From contig JAGLTN010000211.1 of assembly GCA_023135255.1 (NCBI GenBank), positions 1 through 5,170 of the forward strand: 5,170 nt of DNA, written 5' to 3'. Both the position numbers and the translations under genes were made by a program. The stretch comes from Planctomycetota bacterium. Lineage in GTDB: Bacteria; Planctomycetota; Phycisphaerae; Sedimentisphaerales; Anaerobacaceae. Every line of letters begins with the position of its first letter. Position 1 is the first letter of the stretch. Under the pieces are notes generated by a model. It did not search any database. It saw only the letters and a list, made by a program, of their open reading frames with translations, and was not told the DNA's origin. Below, piece by piece: positions 1-5,170 of this stretch.

Positions 1-1
1 A

Positions 2-847
2 AAACCAGATGAAAACCTACAGCAAGGAGACATTTTCAAGATTGACTGGATTGCTCCTTCTGCCGATGAAGTACAAAGAATTTTCAGATGCAAGGATGGG
101 AAACACGGAAGTTTTGTGTTTTCAGAAAATGGGGAAGGAAAGGTTTTTGACAGACCAGAACTAGACTCTGTTCTTGCGGAAGTAGGAAATGGCATCCCTT
201 ACTACAACCCTGCATTTTCACAAACCCAAGACGGCGACCATGAACTAGTTGTTGTGTACAGTCGTCTATTTGAGTACTTTGTAATAGCCACTCAAACATG
301 TGACCTCGCTGATGAGAGGGATTTACAGTGGACAACTATGCTACCTGTGATTACCTTGGAATATATATGTAAAAATGAAATTCGCCAACTCAAAAACACA
401 AAGTCTGAAACAACAATTCATGATTTTTGCTGTATAAACGGAGTTGATGCATTACCGCTTAAGGAAAAAACGGGAAAAGGTTATTGTCAACTAATCAGCG
501 AAATAGTCAACAAATCTGTAAAGAATGGTGCCAGTAAAAACATTAAAGGAGACATGGGGACAATCAAAACTTATTTAAGCAATCTTAACCAACCTGGATA
601 TCTATACTACCTTCAGGAGTCTCCAAATTGGGAACTTCCGGAAGCTGTTATAGACTTTACTGCAACCTTTACTGTACCTAAAATCAAACTTGAAGAAATA
701 AAAGGCAAACGGCTTGTGAAAATAGCGAATGACTACAGAAATGAATTTTCGAAAAAACTTGGAACCTTTTTTTCAAGAATTGCAACACCAGCTTCAATGG
801 TGCCCGCTATTAAGAATAAGCCACAAAACCCGAACCTCAAAGAATAA
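2..847 (+). CDS. Uncharacterised protein with QTCDL motif, 5'-partial
   Basis: The frame is open from base 2 to a TAA stop at 845-847, giving 281 visible codons. A GTG at 116 is a possible start, but the frame continues upstream with protein-like sequence (QQGDIFKIDW at visible residues 7-16), so the true start is probably outside the window. I do not recognise a named domain. Visible landmarks are a GDIF motif near the N-terminus, a hydrophobic strand running into ATQTCDLADERD (Cys at about residue 100), a YLYYLQESP strand near 200-208, and a C-terminal helix containing FSKKLGTFFSRIATP (about 249-263). From memory, this layout (a buried Q-[ST]-C-D strand, then a VDF...VP segment, then a FF-x-R-[IV] C-terminal helix) recurs in hypothetical proteins of bacterial accessory regions. 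I cannot assign a reaction. No signal peptide or membrane segment is visible. The gene is more A/T-rich than its neighbours, which would fit horizontal acquisition. The coding call is secure; the function is unknown. Confidence 0.85.
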   Translation, partial: KPDENLQQGDIFKIDWIAPSADEVQRIFRCKDGKHGSFVFSENGEGKVFDRPELDSVLAEVGNGIPYYNPAFSQTQDGDHELVVVYSRLFEYFVIATQTCDLADERDLQWTTMLPVITLEYICKNEIRQLKNTKSETTIHDFCCINGVDALPLKEKTGKGYCQLISEIVNKSVKNGASKNIKGDMGTIKTYLSNLNQPGYLYYLQESPNWELPEAVIDFTATFTVPKIKLEEIKGKRLVKIANDYRNEFSKKLGTFFSRIATPASMVPAIKNKPQNPNLKE

Positions 848-878
848 TCAATAATCAATTATCGATAGTCAATTAGAA
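844..878. repeat. Degenerate 7-bp tandem repeat
   Basis: Five consecutive heptamers can be read: ATAATCA, ATAATCA, ATTATCG, ATAGTCA and ATTAGAA. The first two are identical, the next two differ by two bases each, and the last is more decayed. The array begins inside the stop codon of the upstream gene and runs into the intergenic region. It also contains the 8-bp palindrome TATCGATA. Its function is unknown; it could be a short-sequence repeat remnant. Confidence 0.6.
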
Positions 879-1002
879 ATCCACTTCAACACAACAGCCG
901 CTCAGGGCATCAAGTCAAATGATTTGGTGGATATTATTGCGTGACAGAGGCCTGATAGTAAAGTAAAAAACTGAAAGCAGAGGGGGGGGGCTGTTTTGGT
1001 AG

Positions 1003-1068
1003 ATTTCTCCGCTGCGGTCGAAATGACAAGAGGGCGGATGGCAGAAGACCCCGCGACGGGTCGCAGGG
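1003..1068. repeat. Two successive hairpins, probable dispersed intergenic repeat
   Basis: The first hairpin (1003-1024) pairs ATTTC with GAAAT and, inside that, CCG with CGG around a CTG loop. The second (1050-1068) pairs CCC-GCGA with TCGC-GGG around a CGGG loop, with one bulged A. The first closely resembles the CTCCGCTGCGGTCGAAATGA type of intergenic repeat that I remember from many bacterial genomes, including Planctomycetota; I could not check this. The element sits directly upstream of the udg promoter and after a G9 tract. It lacks a T-tract and so is not a classical terminator. Confidence 0.5.
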
Positions 1069-1082
1069 CTAATTTTGGGGGA

Positions 1083-1111
1083 TTGGAATACGTTTTTTTT
1101 TGTTGTATAGT
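1083..1111 (+). promoter_or_regulatory. Promoter of udg (sigma-70 type)
   Basis: The -35 box TTGGAA (1083-1088) and the -10 box TATAGT (1106-1111) are exactly 17 bp apart, matching the consensus at 4/6 and 5/6. Transcription would begin near 1118, leaving a leader of about 24 nt before the ATG at 1142. The spacer contains a run of nine T (1093-1101), so a change in tract length would change the spacing. Confidence 0.6.
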
Positions 1112-1141
1112 GTGAAAATTAGTATTAAAATCATTCGCACT

Positions 1142-1888
1142 ATGGCAAAACAATCAGATATTAAAAAAGTCGTTAAGCAGCACAGCGAAATGGATGATTT
1201 CTTTTCAGGAGGATTTACTATCAAGAGCATCTATGGCCATCAGGACGAAGAAGAGGCCTGCGAGGCTGTCGAGTCGTCGGTGCCGGTTGATAGTAATTGT
1301 GGTGCGGAGCTTAAGAAAATCGCTGCTAAGGTTGGCAAGTGCACTAAGTGCGAGCTTTGCGCGACACGAACGAAAACGGTGCCGGGAGATGGGAATCCGA
1401 ATGCGAAGATCGTTTTCGTGGGCGAGGCGCCTGGGGCGGATGAAGATGCACAGGGGCTGCCTTTCGTCGGCAGAGCTGGTAAGCTGCTTGGCAATATTAT
1501 TGTCGCGATGGGGCTTAGGCGTGAGGATGTATTCATTTGCAATATTTTGAAATGCCGACCGCCTGGAAATCGTGACCCCAAGCCTGAAGAAATCGTTAAG
1601 TGCATAGGCTATCTGCAAAAGCAGCTTGAAATTATTGGTCCTGATATAATAATCGCTCTTGGGGCCCATGCGGCAAAAACCATGCTTGACAGCAAGGCCG
1701 CTATCGGCAAAATAAGGGGCAGATTCCATGATTATCATACGAGCGAAGGCAGCAAACCGATAAAGCTTATGCCGACATACCATCCGGCATATCTGCTCAG
1801 GAATTATTCTGACGACAACAGGAAACGTGTCTGGGAGGATATGCAGAAAGTAATGGCTGAAACAGGTCTGCCTTTGCCAAAGAAGTGA
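1142..1888 (+). CDS. udg: Uracil-DNA glycosylase, family 4 (4Fe-4S)
   Basis: This enzyme removes uracil from DNA and so starts base excision repair of deaminated cytosine in the cytoplasm. The 248-residue product carries the family 4 features in order. CTKC (67-70) is the first pair of cluster cysteines. The catalytic motif GEAPGADE spans 94-101, followed by the [10 protein letters not shown] segment (107-116). The other two cluster ligands are C138, within [10 protein letters not shown], and C154. Motif B, HPAYLLR, spans 214-220. The 16-residue spacing from C138 to C154 is what I expect for this family. About 60 residues precede the catalytic core, as an acidic, apparently flexible extension (for example DEEEACEA). 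The frame extends upstream to a TTG at 1100, but that codon overlaps the promoter spacer, so the ATG at 1142 is preferred. No clear Shine-Dalgarno precedes it. The gene converges on dnaA. Confidence 0.93.
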   Translation: MAKQSDIKKVVKQHSEMDDFFSGGFTIKSIYGHQDEEEACEAVESSVPVDSNCGAELKKIAAKVGKCTKCELCATRTKTVPGDGNPNAKIVFVGEAPGADEDAQGLPFVGRAGKLLGNIIVAMGLRREDVFICNILKCRPPGNRDPKPEEIVKCIGYLQKQLEIIGPDIIIALGAHAAKTMLDSKAAIGKIRGRFHDYHTSEGSKPIKLMPTYHPAYLLRNYSDDNRKRVWEDMQKVMAETGLPLPKK

Positions 1889-1971
1889 AGATACCGGGCA
1901 GATTTTAATGTCGACAAAGTAATCCGGCTGGAAAAGTGATCGAATGGGCGGATTTTATTTCGTAATCGACC

Positions 1972-2029
1972 GTGGTAATTCCGACTCCGACGAGCTTGTG
2001 CAATAGCCCATTCTCATCGGAATTACTAC
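1972..2029. repeat. Inverted repeat, 13-bp arms
   Basis: The left arm (1972-1984, containing GTAATTCCGA) pairs with the right arm (2017-2029, containing TCGGAATTAC). There are 12 Watson-Crick pairs and one G-T pair, and the loop is 32 nt. A second left segment, TCCGACGAG (1986-1994), can pair with CTCATCGGA (2013-2021) with one mismatch, competing for the same right arm. No T-tract follows on either strand, so this is not a typical intrinsic terminator. It may still slow or separate the convergent udg and dnaA transcripts. Confidence 0.55.
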
Positions 2030-2067
2030 TCGGTTTCTATATATGTGAAGATTTGATTGTTTTTTGG

Positions 2068-2099
2068 GGGAGTGGTAACCACCTCCCTGACGGTCGGGG
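2068..2099. repeat. Overlapping G/C-rich hairpins, REP-like
   Basis: Hairpin one pairs GGGA-GTGG (2068-2075) with CCAC-TCCC (2079-2087, one bulged C) around a TAA loop. Hairpin two pairs CCCTGA (2085-2090) with TCGGGG (2094-2099, one G-T pair) around a CGG loop. Both use CCC at 2085-2087, so only one can form at a time. The core CCTCCCTGACGGTCGGGGCT resembles a dispersed intergenic repeat that I recall from Planctomycetota and some Acidobacteria; this is from memory. It lies just beyond the 3' end of dnaA. On the dnaA sense strand it is followed by A residues, so it is not a standard terminator. Confidence 0.45.
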
Positions 2100-2129
2100 C
2101 TCGGATGTTGGCGTGGTGCGGGTGGGTGG

Positions 2130-3455
2130 TTAGGTTGGGTTGTTTTCGGTTATTTTTTTTGTCAGGTCTAAGAGGAGATTTTTCATTTTATCATCTGTTT
2201 TTTCGATGTCTGCTATTTTGCTGCAGGCGTGCATGACTGTGGTGTGGTCTCGGCCTCCGAGGTGGCCACCGATTTCTTCGAGGCTGTGCTTAGTAAGATT
2301 CCTCGCCAGGTACATGCATATCTGCCTTGGCAAGGTAATGCTTTGGCTTCTTTTTTTGCTTTGCAGATCGGTGAGTCTGACATCGTAATACGTGGTCACA
2401 ACATCAATGATATCTGTGATGCTGATATGACGCACAGCAGCGTCGACCTGGCCTTCGAGAGCGAATTTTGCGAGTTCGAGGGTGATCGGCTCGTTGGATG
2501 TCATTGACACCGCGTAAATTGTCGTCAGCGCTCCTTCAAGCTCTCTTACATTAGCATAAATTCTCTTAGCAATATACTCGGAGATTTCCTCCGATATCTC
2601 CAGGCCCCTCAGGCGAGCTTTCTTTTGAATAATAGCTGCTCTGGTTTCATAGCTTGGCGGGTCGACGCGGGCAACAAGGCCCCAGTTGAATCTGCTTATG
2701 AGCCTTTTCTCAAGGGCAGGTATTTCGTTGGGAGGAGAGTCTGCGCTTAGGAGTATCTGTTTGCCGCTATTGTAAAGAGCGTTGAAGGTGTGAAAAAATT
2801 CTTCCTGACTTTGTTCACGCTCACTTAAAAACTGAATATCGTCAATAACCAGTGTATCGACTGTGCGGAACTGACTTTGAAAACCAGCGAGGTTGCCCTG
2901 CTCTATCGCACGGATAAATCTGTTCACAAAATCTTCACAACTTAAAAATTGTATTACAGCACCGTTATATTTGTTTCTGGTTTCGCAGCAGACGGCATGG
3001 AGCAAATGAGTTTTGCCCAGACCTGAACTTCCATAAAGAAAAAGCGGATTATAGGTATCGCCCGGCGACTGACTTATCGCAATACAACTTGCATGAGCAA
3101 GCCTGTTGCTTGGGCCCACAACAAAATTGCCAAAAGTGTAATCAGGATTCTGTTTAAAGCCGATGTTATTATCTGGTTGAGAAGATGATAAACCCATCTC
3201 GTCTTTATCATCAATTACAAAATCAACTGTAACCAGATGACCTGTTACCTGTTGGGAAGCCCTTAGAAAACTTGTTCGACAATTTTCACGCATGAACTGA
3301 ACAGTGGAATCGTCAGGACAGCCTATTATCAGGGAGCCGCCATCAAGCTGCGTTACGTTGAGCTTGTCAAACCATTGACGAGTATTAACCGGGTCAAGAG
3401 ACCTGGCGCGGTCGAGTATATCAGAAAAAATTTCTTCTATTTCCCAGACTGCCAA
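2130..3455 (-). CDS. dnaA: Chromosomal replication initiator protein DnaA
   Basis: DnaA binds DnaA boxes at the origin, melts the DNA as an ATP-bound oligomer and recruits the replicative helicase. The 441-residue product has all four parts. Domain I is about 1-85, followed by a short linker. The AAA+ core starts near YTFGNFVVG (106-114) and has Walker A GSSGLGKTH (142-150) and Walker B VIDDIQFL (203-210). Its arginine-finger region is RLISRFNWGL (251-260; R255 by alignment with the E. coli arginine finger), and sensor 2 is NVRELEGAL (302-310). The C-terminal DNA-binding domain has the signature GGRDHTTVMHA (400-410). The length is slightly below the 467 residues of E. coli because domain II is short. 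The start is TTG: upstream codons in frame reach a TGA at 3473-3471 with no other start codon, and AAGGAG lies 6 nt before it. No dnaN is visible beside it; the gene faces divergent ftsY and convergent udg. Confidence 0.97.
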   Translation of the reverse strand: MAVWEIEEIFSDILDRARSLDPVNTRQWFDKLNVTQLDGGSLIIGCPDDSTVQFMRENCRTSFLRASQQVTGHLVTVDFVIDDKDEMGLSSSQPDNNIGFKQNPDYTFGNFVVGPSNRLAHASCIAISQSPGDTYNPLFLYGSSGLGKTHLLHAVCCETRNKYNGAVIQFLSCEDFVNRFIRAIEQGNLAGFQSQFRTVDTLVIDDIQFLSEREQSQEEFFHTFNALYNSGKQILLSADSPPNEIPALEKRLISRFNWGLVARVDPPSYETRAAIIQKKARLRGLEISEEISEYIAKRIYANVRELEGALTTIYAVSMTSNEPITLELAKFALEGQVDAAVRHISITDIIDVVTTYYDVRLTDLQSKKRSQSITLPRQICMYLARNLTKHSLEEIGGHLGGRDHTTVMHACSKIADIEKTDDKMKNLLLDLTKKITENNPT

Positions 3456-3461
3456 ATCATA

Positions 3462-3467
3462 CTCCTT
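3462..3467 (-). promoter_or_regulatory. Shine-Dalgarno of dnaA, deciding a TTG start
   Basis: On the minus strand AAGGAG is followed by six nucleotides and then TTG (3455-3453). This is ideal spacing and supports the rare start codon. An ATG at 3460-3458 sits only two nucleotides after GGAG. It opens another frame that stops after seven codons, so it cannot start dnaA. Confidence 0.75.
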
Positions 3468-3566
3468 TAATCATAATCCAAAACAACAATACTTTTATGC
3501 CTGAAAACGTTCATTAAAACATCCGGCTTGAGCATCCTTCAACCTTCCCTGGTCGAACGGCTTTAG

Positions 3567-3595
3567 ACTGTAACCGGATTTTTGCTTTTTGTCAA
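3567..3595 (-). promoter_or_regulatory. Promoter of dnaA (sigma-70 type)
   Basis: On the minus strand a perfect -35 box TTGACA (3595-3590) is separated by 17 bp from the -10 box TACAGT (3572-3567, 4/6 match, with the key TA and final T present). Transcription would start near 3560, giving a leader of about 105 nt before the TTG start codon. Confidence 0.6.
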
Positions 3596-3748
3596 AGAAA
3601 AACACACCAATTACTATAAATTAGTCAAAAACGCAAACCCATTTCTGGAAGCTGAAACAAAAAAACGCCATATCATTATATCTGTACTTGAAATTTATGC
3701 AAATATCTGCGAAACTCTCAGTCTGACGATTAATTGCTAAGGAATATG

Positions 3749-3784
3749 CCCTTAAGGGTAGTAACCCGATATGTCGGGATACCC
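3749..3784. promoter_or_regulatory. Palindrome and nested hairpin upstream of ftsY
   Basis: CCCTTAAGGG (3749-3758) is a perfect 10-bp palindrome. Directly after and partly overlapping it, GGGTA (3756-3760) can pair with TACCC (3780-3784). Inside this, CCCGA (3765-3769) pairs with TCGGG (3774-3778) around a TATG loop. The structure ends 35 nt before the ftsY start codon. It could be an operator, a leader structure or a dispersed repeat; the sequence alone does not decide. Confidence 0.4.
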
Positions 3785-3819
3785 GCGGATAAACGGTAAC
3801 ATTTAATTGGAATTAATAT

Positions 3820-4740
3820 ATGGGATTATTTACGAAAACTGCGGGCTTTTTTAAAGAAAAGCTCACTTTGACAAGAGACAAAATAACAAGCTCACTGACC
3901 AGCGTCTTAACTTTGGGCAGAAAAATAGATGAAGACCTGCTCGATACGCTTGAGGAGACACTGATAAGTGATGACATAGGTGTGGAAACCACGGACAAAC
4001 TTATCGACGATTTGCGTCAGGGATATCGAAGTAAAAAAATATCTACAACTGACGATGTGATTCCGTTTCTGAAAGAGCATATGAAAAGCTGTTGGCCAGA
4101 CAGGCAAAGGCAGCTAATAACTGCTGAGGCAGGGCCTACTGTAATACTCGTGGCAGGCGTTAACGGCACAGGCAAAACGACCAGTATCGCCAAGCTAAGT
4201 TATATTCTAAGTAAGAACAATGAGACGGTGATAGTTGCTGCCTGCGATACTTTCCGCGCTGCTGCTGTGGAACAGTTAAGTATCTGGGCGGACAGGATCG
4301 GTGTACAAATAGTAAAACATAAAAGCGGGTCGGACCCGGCAGCTGTTGCTTATGATGCCTGTGAAGCTGCCATCGCCAGGAATGCTGATTACCTGATACT
4401 CGACACGGCGGGCAGATTGCATACTCAAAAAGACCTTATGCGCGAACTTACAAAAATTCGCGATGTTGTCGCCAAGAAAATCCCCGGCACACCAAATGAG
4501 GTACTGTTAGTGCTCGACGGCACAACGGGACAAAACGCGATATCACAAGCAAAACTATTTACCGAAGCTATCGATGTCACCGGAATATTTTTATCGAAAC
4601 TCGACGGCACTGCCAGAGGCGGTATTGTTATCGCAATAAAAGATCAACTTGATATTCCTGTTAAATTTGTGGGCTTGGGGGAAAAGCCGGAGGACATCGC
4701 AGAATTCGACCCGGAAAAATTTGTCGAAGCGTTGTTCTAG
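3820..4740 (+). CDS. ftsY: Signal recognition particle receptor FtsY
   Basis: FtsY is the membrane-associated GTPase that receives ribosome-nascent chain complexes from SRP (Ffh) and passes them to the Sec translocon. The 306-residue product is an NG-type SRP GTPase. The helical N domain spans roughly 1-95. The G domain has P-loop GVNGTGKT (113-120), DTFRAAAVEQL (143-153), DTAGR (195-199), DGTTGQNA (233-240) and the guanine-specificity motif SKLDG (259-263). The end, GLGEKPEDIAEFDPEKFVEALF-like (285-306), is typical of FtsY, and there is no methionine-rich M domain, which excludes Ffh. It lacks the long acidic A domain of E. coli FtsY. Instead it begins with a short amphipathic, lysine-containing stretch (GLFTKTAGFFKEKL), which fits the membrane-binding helix at the NG boundary. 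The ATG start comes almost directly after an in-frame TAA (3814-3816). Only a weak GGA ribosome site (3809-3811) precedes it. Confidence 0.97.
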   Translation: MGLFTKTAGFFKEKLTLTRDKITSSLTSVLTLGRKIDEDLLDTLEETLISDDIGVETTDKLIDDLRQGYRSKKISTTDDVIPFLKEHMKSCWPDRQRQLITAEAGPTVILVAGVNGTGKTTSIAKLSYILSKNNETVIVAACDTFRAAAVEQLSIWADRIGVQIVKHKSGSDPAAVAYDACEAAIARNADYLILDTAGRLHTQKDLMRELTKIRDVVAKKIPGTPNEVLLVLDGTTGQNAISQAKLFTEAIDVTGIFLSKLDGTARGGIVIAIKDQLDIPVKFVGLGEKPEDIAEFDPEKFVEALF

Positions 4741-4800
4741 AGCAGTTTAATTTTTCGTGTTCGTTTGCAGACAGCTTCAACGATGAATCCGCCCGATATT

Positions 4801-4815
4801 CGTGGATTATCCACG
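4801..4815. repeat. Small palindrome with DnaA-box-like half
   Basis: CGTGGAT-T-ATCCACG is a perfect 7-bp inverted repeat around one base. Its right part, TTATCCACG (4807-4815), matches the classic DnaA box TTATCCACA at 8 of 9 positions. It lies between the convergent ftsY and TPR genes. It is not followed by a T-tract on either strand, so it is unlikely to be a classical terminator. The rest of 4741-4880 shows nothing recognisable. Confidence 0.35.
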
Positions 4816-4880
4816 CTTGATCGAAACATAGCCGAGAAATCAGTTTTTCCTTTGACACCAACCACCCTCGCCGAACAACT

Positions 4881-5170
4881 TTAATTATCTTTATCTCGGA
4901 ATCTTTCCAGATTCCGCCGTACCGTCACAGTCGAAGGATGCTCCGCACCAAGGCTCTTTTCGAATATCGCAAGCGCACGCCTCATCAAAGGCTCGCCCTC
5001 ATCTAAACGGTTCGTATCCCGCAGCAATTTCGCTAAATTGTTGAGGTCTCTGGCCACATCCGGATGATTAGGCCCAAACGATGCTTCATCTATCGCCAAA
5101 GCGCGCCGATACAAAGGCTCGGCCTTATCTAAACGGTTCGTATCGTGAAGCAATCCCGCCAGATTGTTGA
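4881..5170 (-). CDS. Tetratricopeptide repeat protein, kinesin-light-chain type, 5'-partial
   Basis: This is the C-terminal end of a TPR protein, read in from the right edge to a TAA at 4883-4881. The frame is open to the window end, so the start lies outside; a TTG at 5153 is only an internal leucine codon. Two 42-residue repeats are visible. Each has the pattern LNNLA-x-LL-x-DTNRLD, then A/G-EPL-x-RRALAI, then FG/LGxxHP. This is the kinesin-light-chain-like TPR type (TPR_10/TPR_12), which forms a helical protein-binding scaffold. A short charged tail (RRNLERFRDKDN) ends the protein. Such repeats often form the sensor or scaffold half of larger multidomain proteins (fused to CHAT, NB-ARC or kinase domains, for example). 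The partner domain, if any, is outside the window, so no specific function can be given. Confidence 0.88.
   Translation of the reverse strand, partial: NNLAGLLHDTNRLDKAEPLYRRALAIDEASFGPNHPDVARDLNNLAKLLRDTNRLDEGEPLMRRALAIFEKSLGAEHPSTVTVRRNLERFRDKDN
4987..5170. repeat. 126-bp tandem repeat within the TPR gene
   Basis: The segment starting at about 4987 recurs 126 bp later (about 5113-5170), including the identical stretch ATCTAAACGGTTCGTATC at 5001 and 5127. The period corresponds to 42 residues, one TPR unit. The high nucleotide identity in the DTNRLD region suggests recent duplication or gene conversion between repeat units. The array probably continues past the window edge. Confidence 0.75.

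Noticed and set aside
84..335. Short antisense open frame over the first gene
   Set aside because: It has no recognisable features and overlaps a better-supported frame that is open from the window edge.
1100..1141. Upstream TTG start for the glycosylase, adding 14 residues
   Set aside because: The codon lies inside the promoter spacer and T-tract, ahead of the predicted transcription start. The ATG at 1142 follows a well-placed -10 box.
902..1153. Open frame antisense to the udg upstream region
   Set aside because: It runs through the hairpin repeats, the homopolymer tracts and the udg promoter; its sequence does not look protein-like.
1205..1783. Long open frames antisense to the glycosylase gene
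   Set aside because: They lie wholly within a clear udg coding sequence, show no recognisable protein features and are shadows of its codon use.
2153..2160. A8 tract in the dnaA sense strand near the 3' end, as a programmed frameshift site
   Set aside because: It affects only about the last nine codons, and no stimulating structure is apparent; AAA-AAA-ATA is ordinary lysine and isoleucine coding here.
2921..2942. DnaA-box-like TTCACA repeats inside dnaA
   Set aside because: They match only 7 of 9 positions and lie in conserved coding sequence.
3456..3819. Chromosomal origin (oriC) next to dnaA
   Set aside because: No cluster of DnaA boxes is visible, only two scattered weak matches.
4741..4880. 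Intrinsic terminator between ftsY and the TPR gene
   Set aside because: The only hairpin (4801-4815) has no adjacent T-tract on either strand.

Overview
The window looks like a stretch of bacterial chromosome carrying housekeeping genes, with two partial accessory genes at its edges. From left to right it holds: the 3' part of an unrecognised protein gene (+), a family 4 iron-sulfur uracil-DNA glycosylase (+), dnaA (-), ftsY (+) and the 3' part of a kinesin-light-chain-like TPR gene (-). The likely source is an uncultured or environmental bacterium. The style of the proteins and two intergenic hairpin repeats remind me of Planctomycetota (Phycisphaerae/Sedimentisphaerales type). That is an impression from memory and not something the sequence proves.

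Region by region: bases 2-847 are open in one frame from the window edge and visibly more A/T-rich than the rest. The product belongs to a family I cannot name, with a QTCDL motif and a conserved-looking C-terminal helix. Bases 848-1141 hold a degenerate 7-bp tandem repeat, a G9 tract, two successive hairpins and a good sigma-70-type promoter for the glycosylase whose spacer contains a T9 tract. Bases 1889-2129 separate the convergent udg and dnaA genes. They hold a 13-bp-armed inverted repeat and a pair of overlapping, mutually exclusive G/C-rich hairpins, but no classical hairpin-plus-U-tract terminator. Bases 3456-3819 separate the divergent dnaA and ftsY genes. They contain a convincing dnaA promoter, the dnaA Shine-Dalgarno, and a palindrome and hairpin just upstream of ftsY. 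Bases 4741-4880 lie between the convergent ftsY and TPR genes and hold a small palindrome containing an 8/9 DnaA-box match.

The three complete genes act in separate core processes: uracil excision repair, replication initiation and co-translational membrane targeting. Each appears to have its own transcription unit, since no two adjacent genes are on the same strand without a promoter between them. I see no CRISPR array, transposase, rRNA or tRNA. I also see no convincing new multi-gene system. The best leads are the unnamed QTCDL-family protein at the left edge, the non-coding repeat and hairpin elements, and the TTG start of dnaA with its overlapping out-of-frame ATG.
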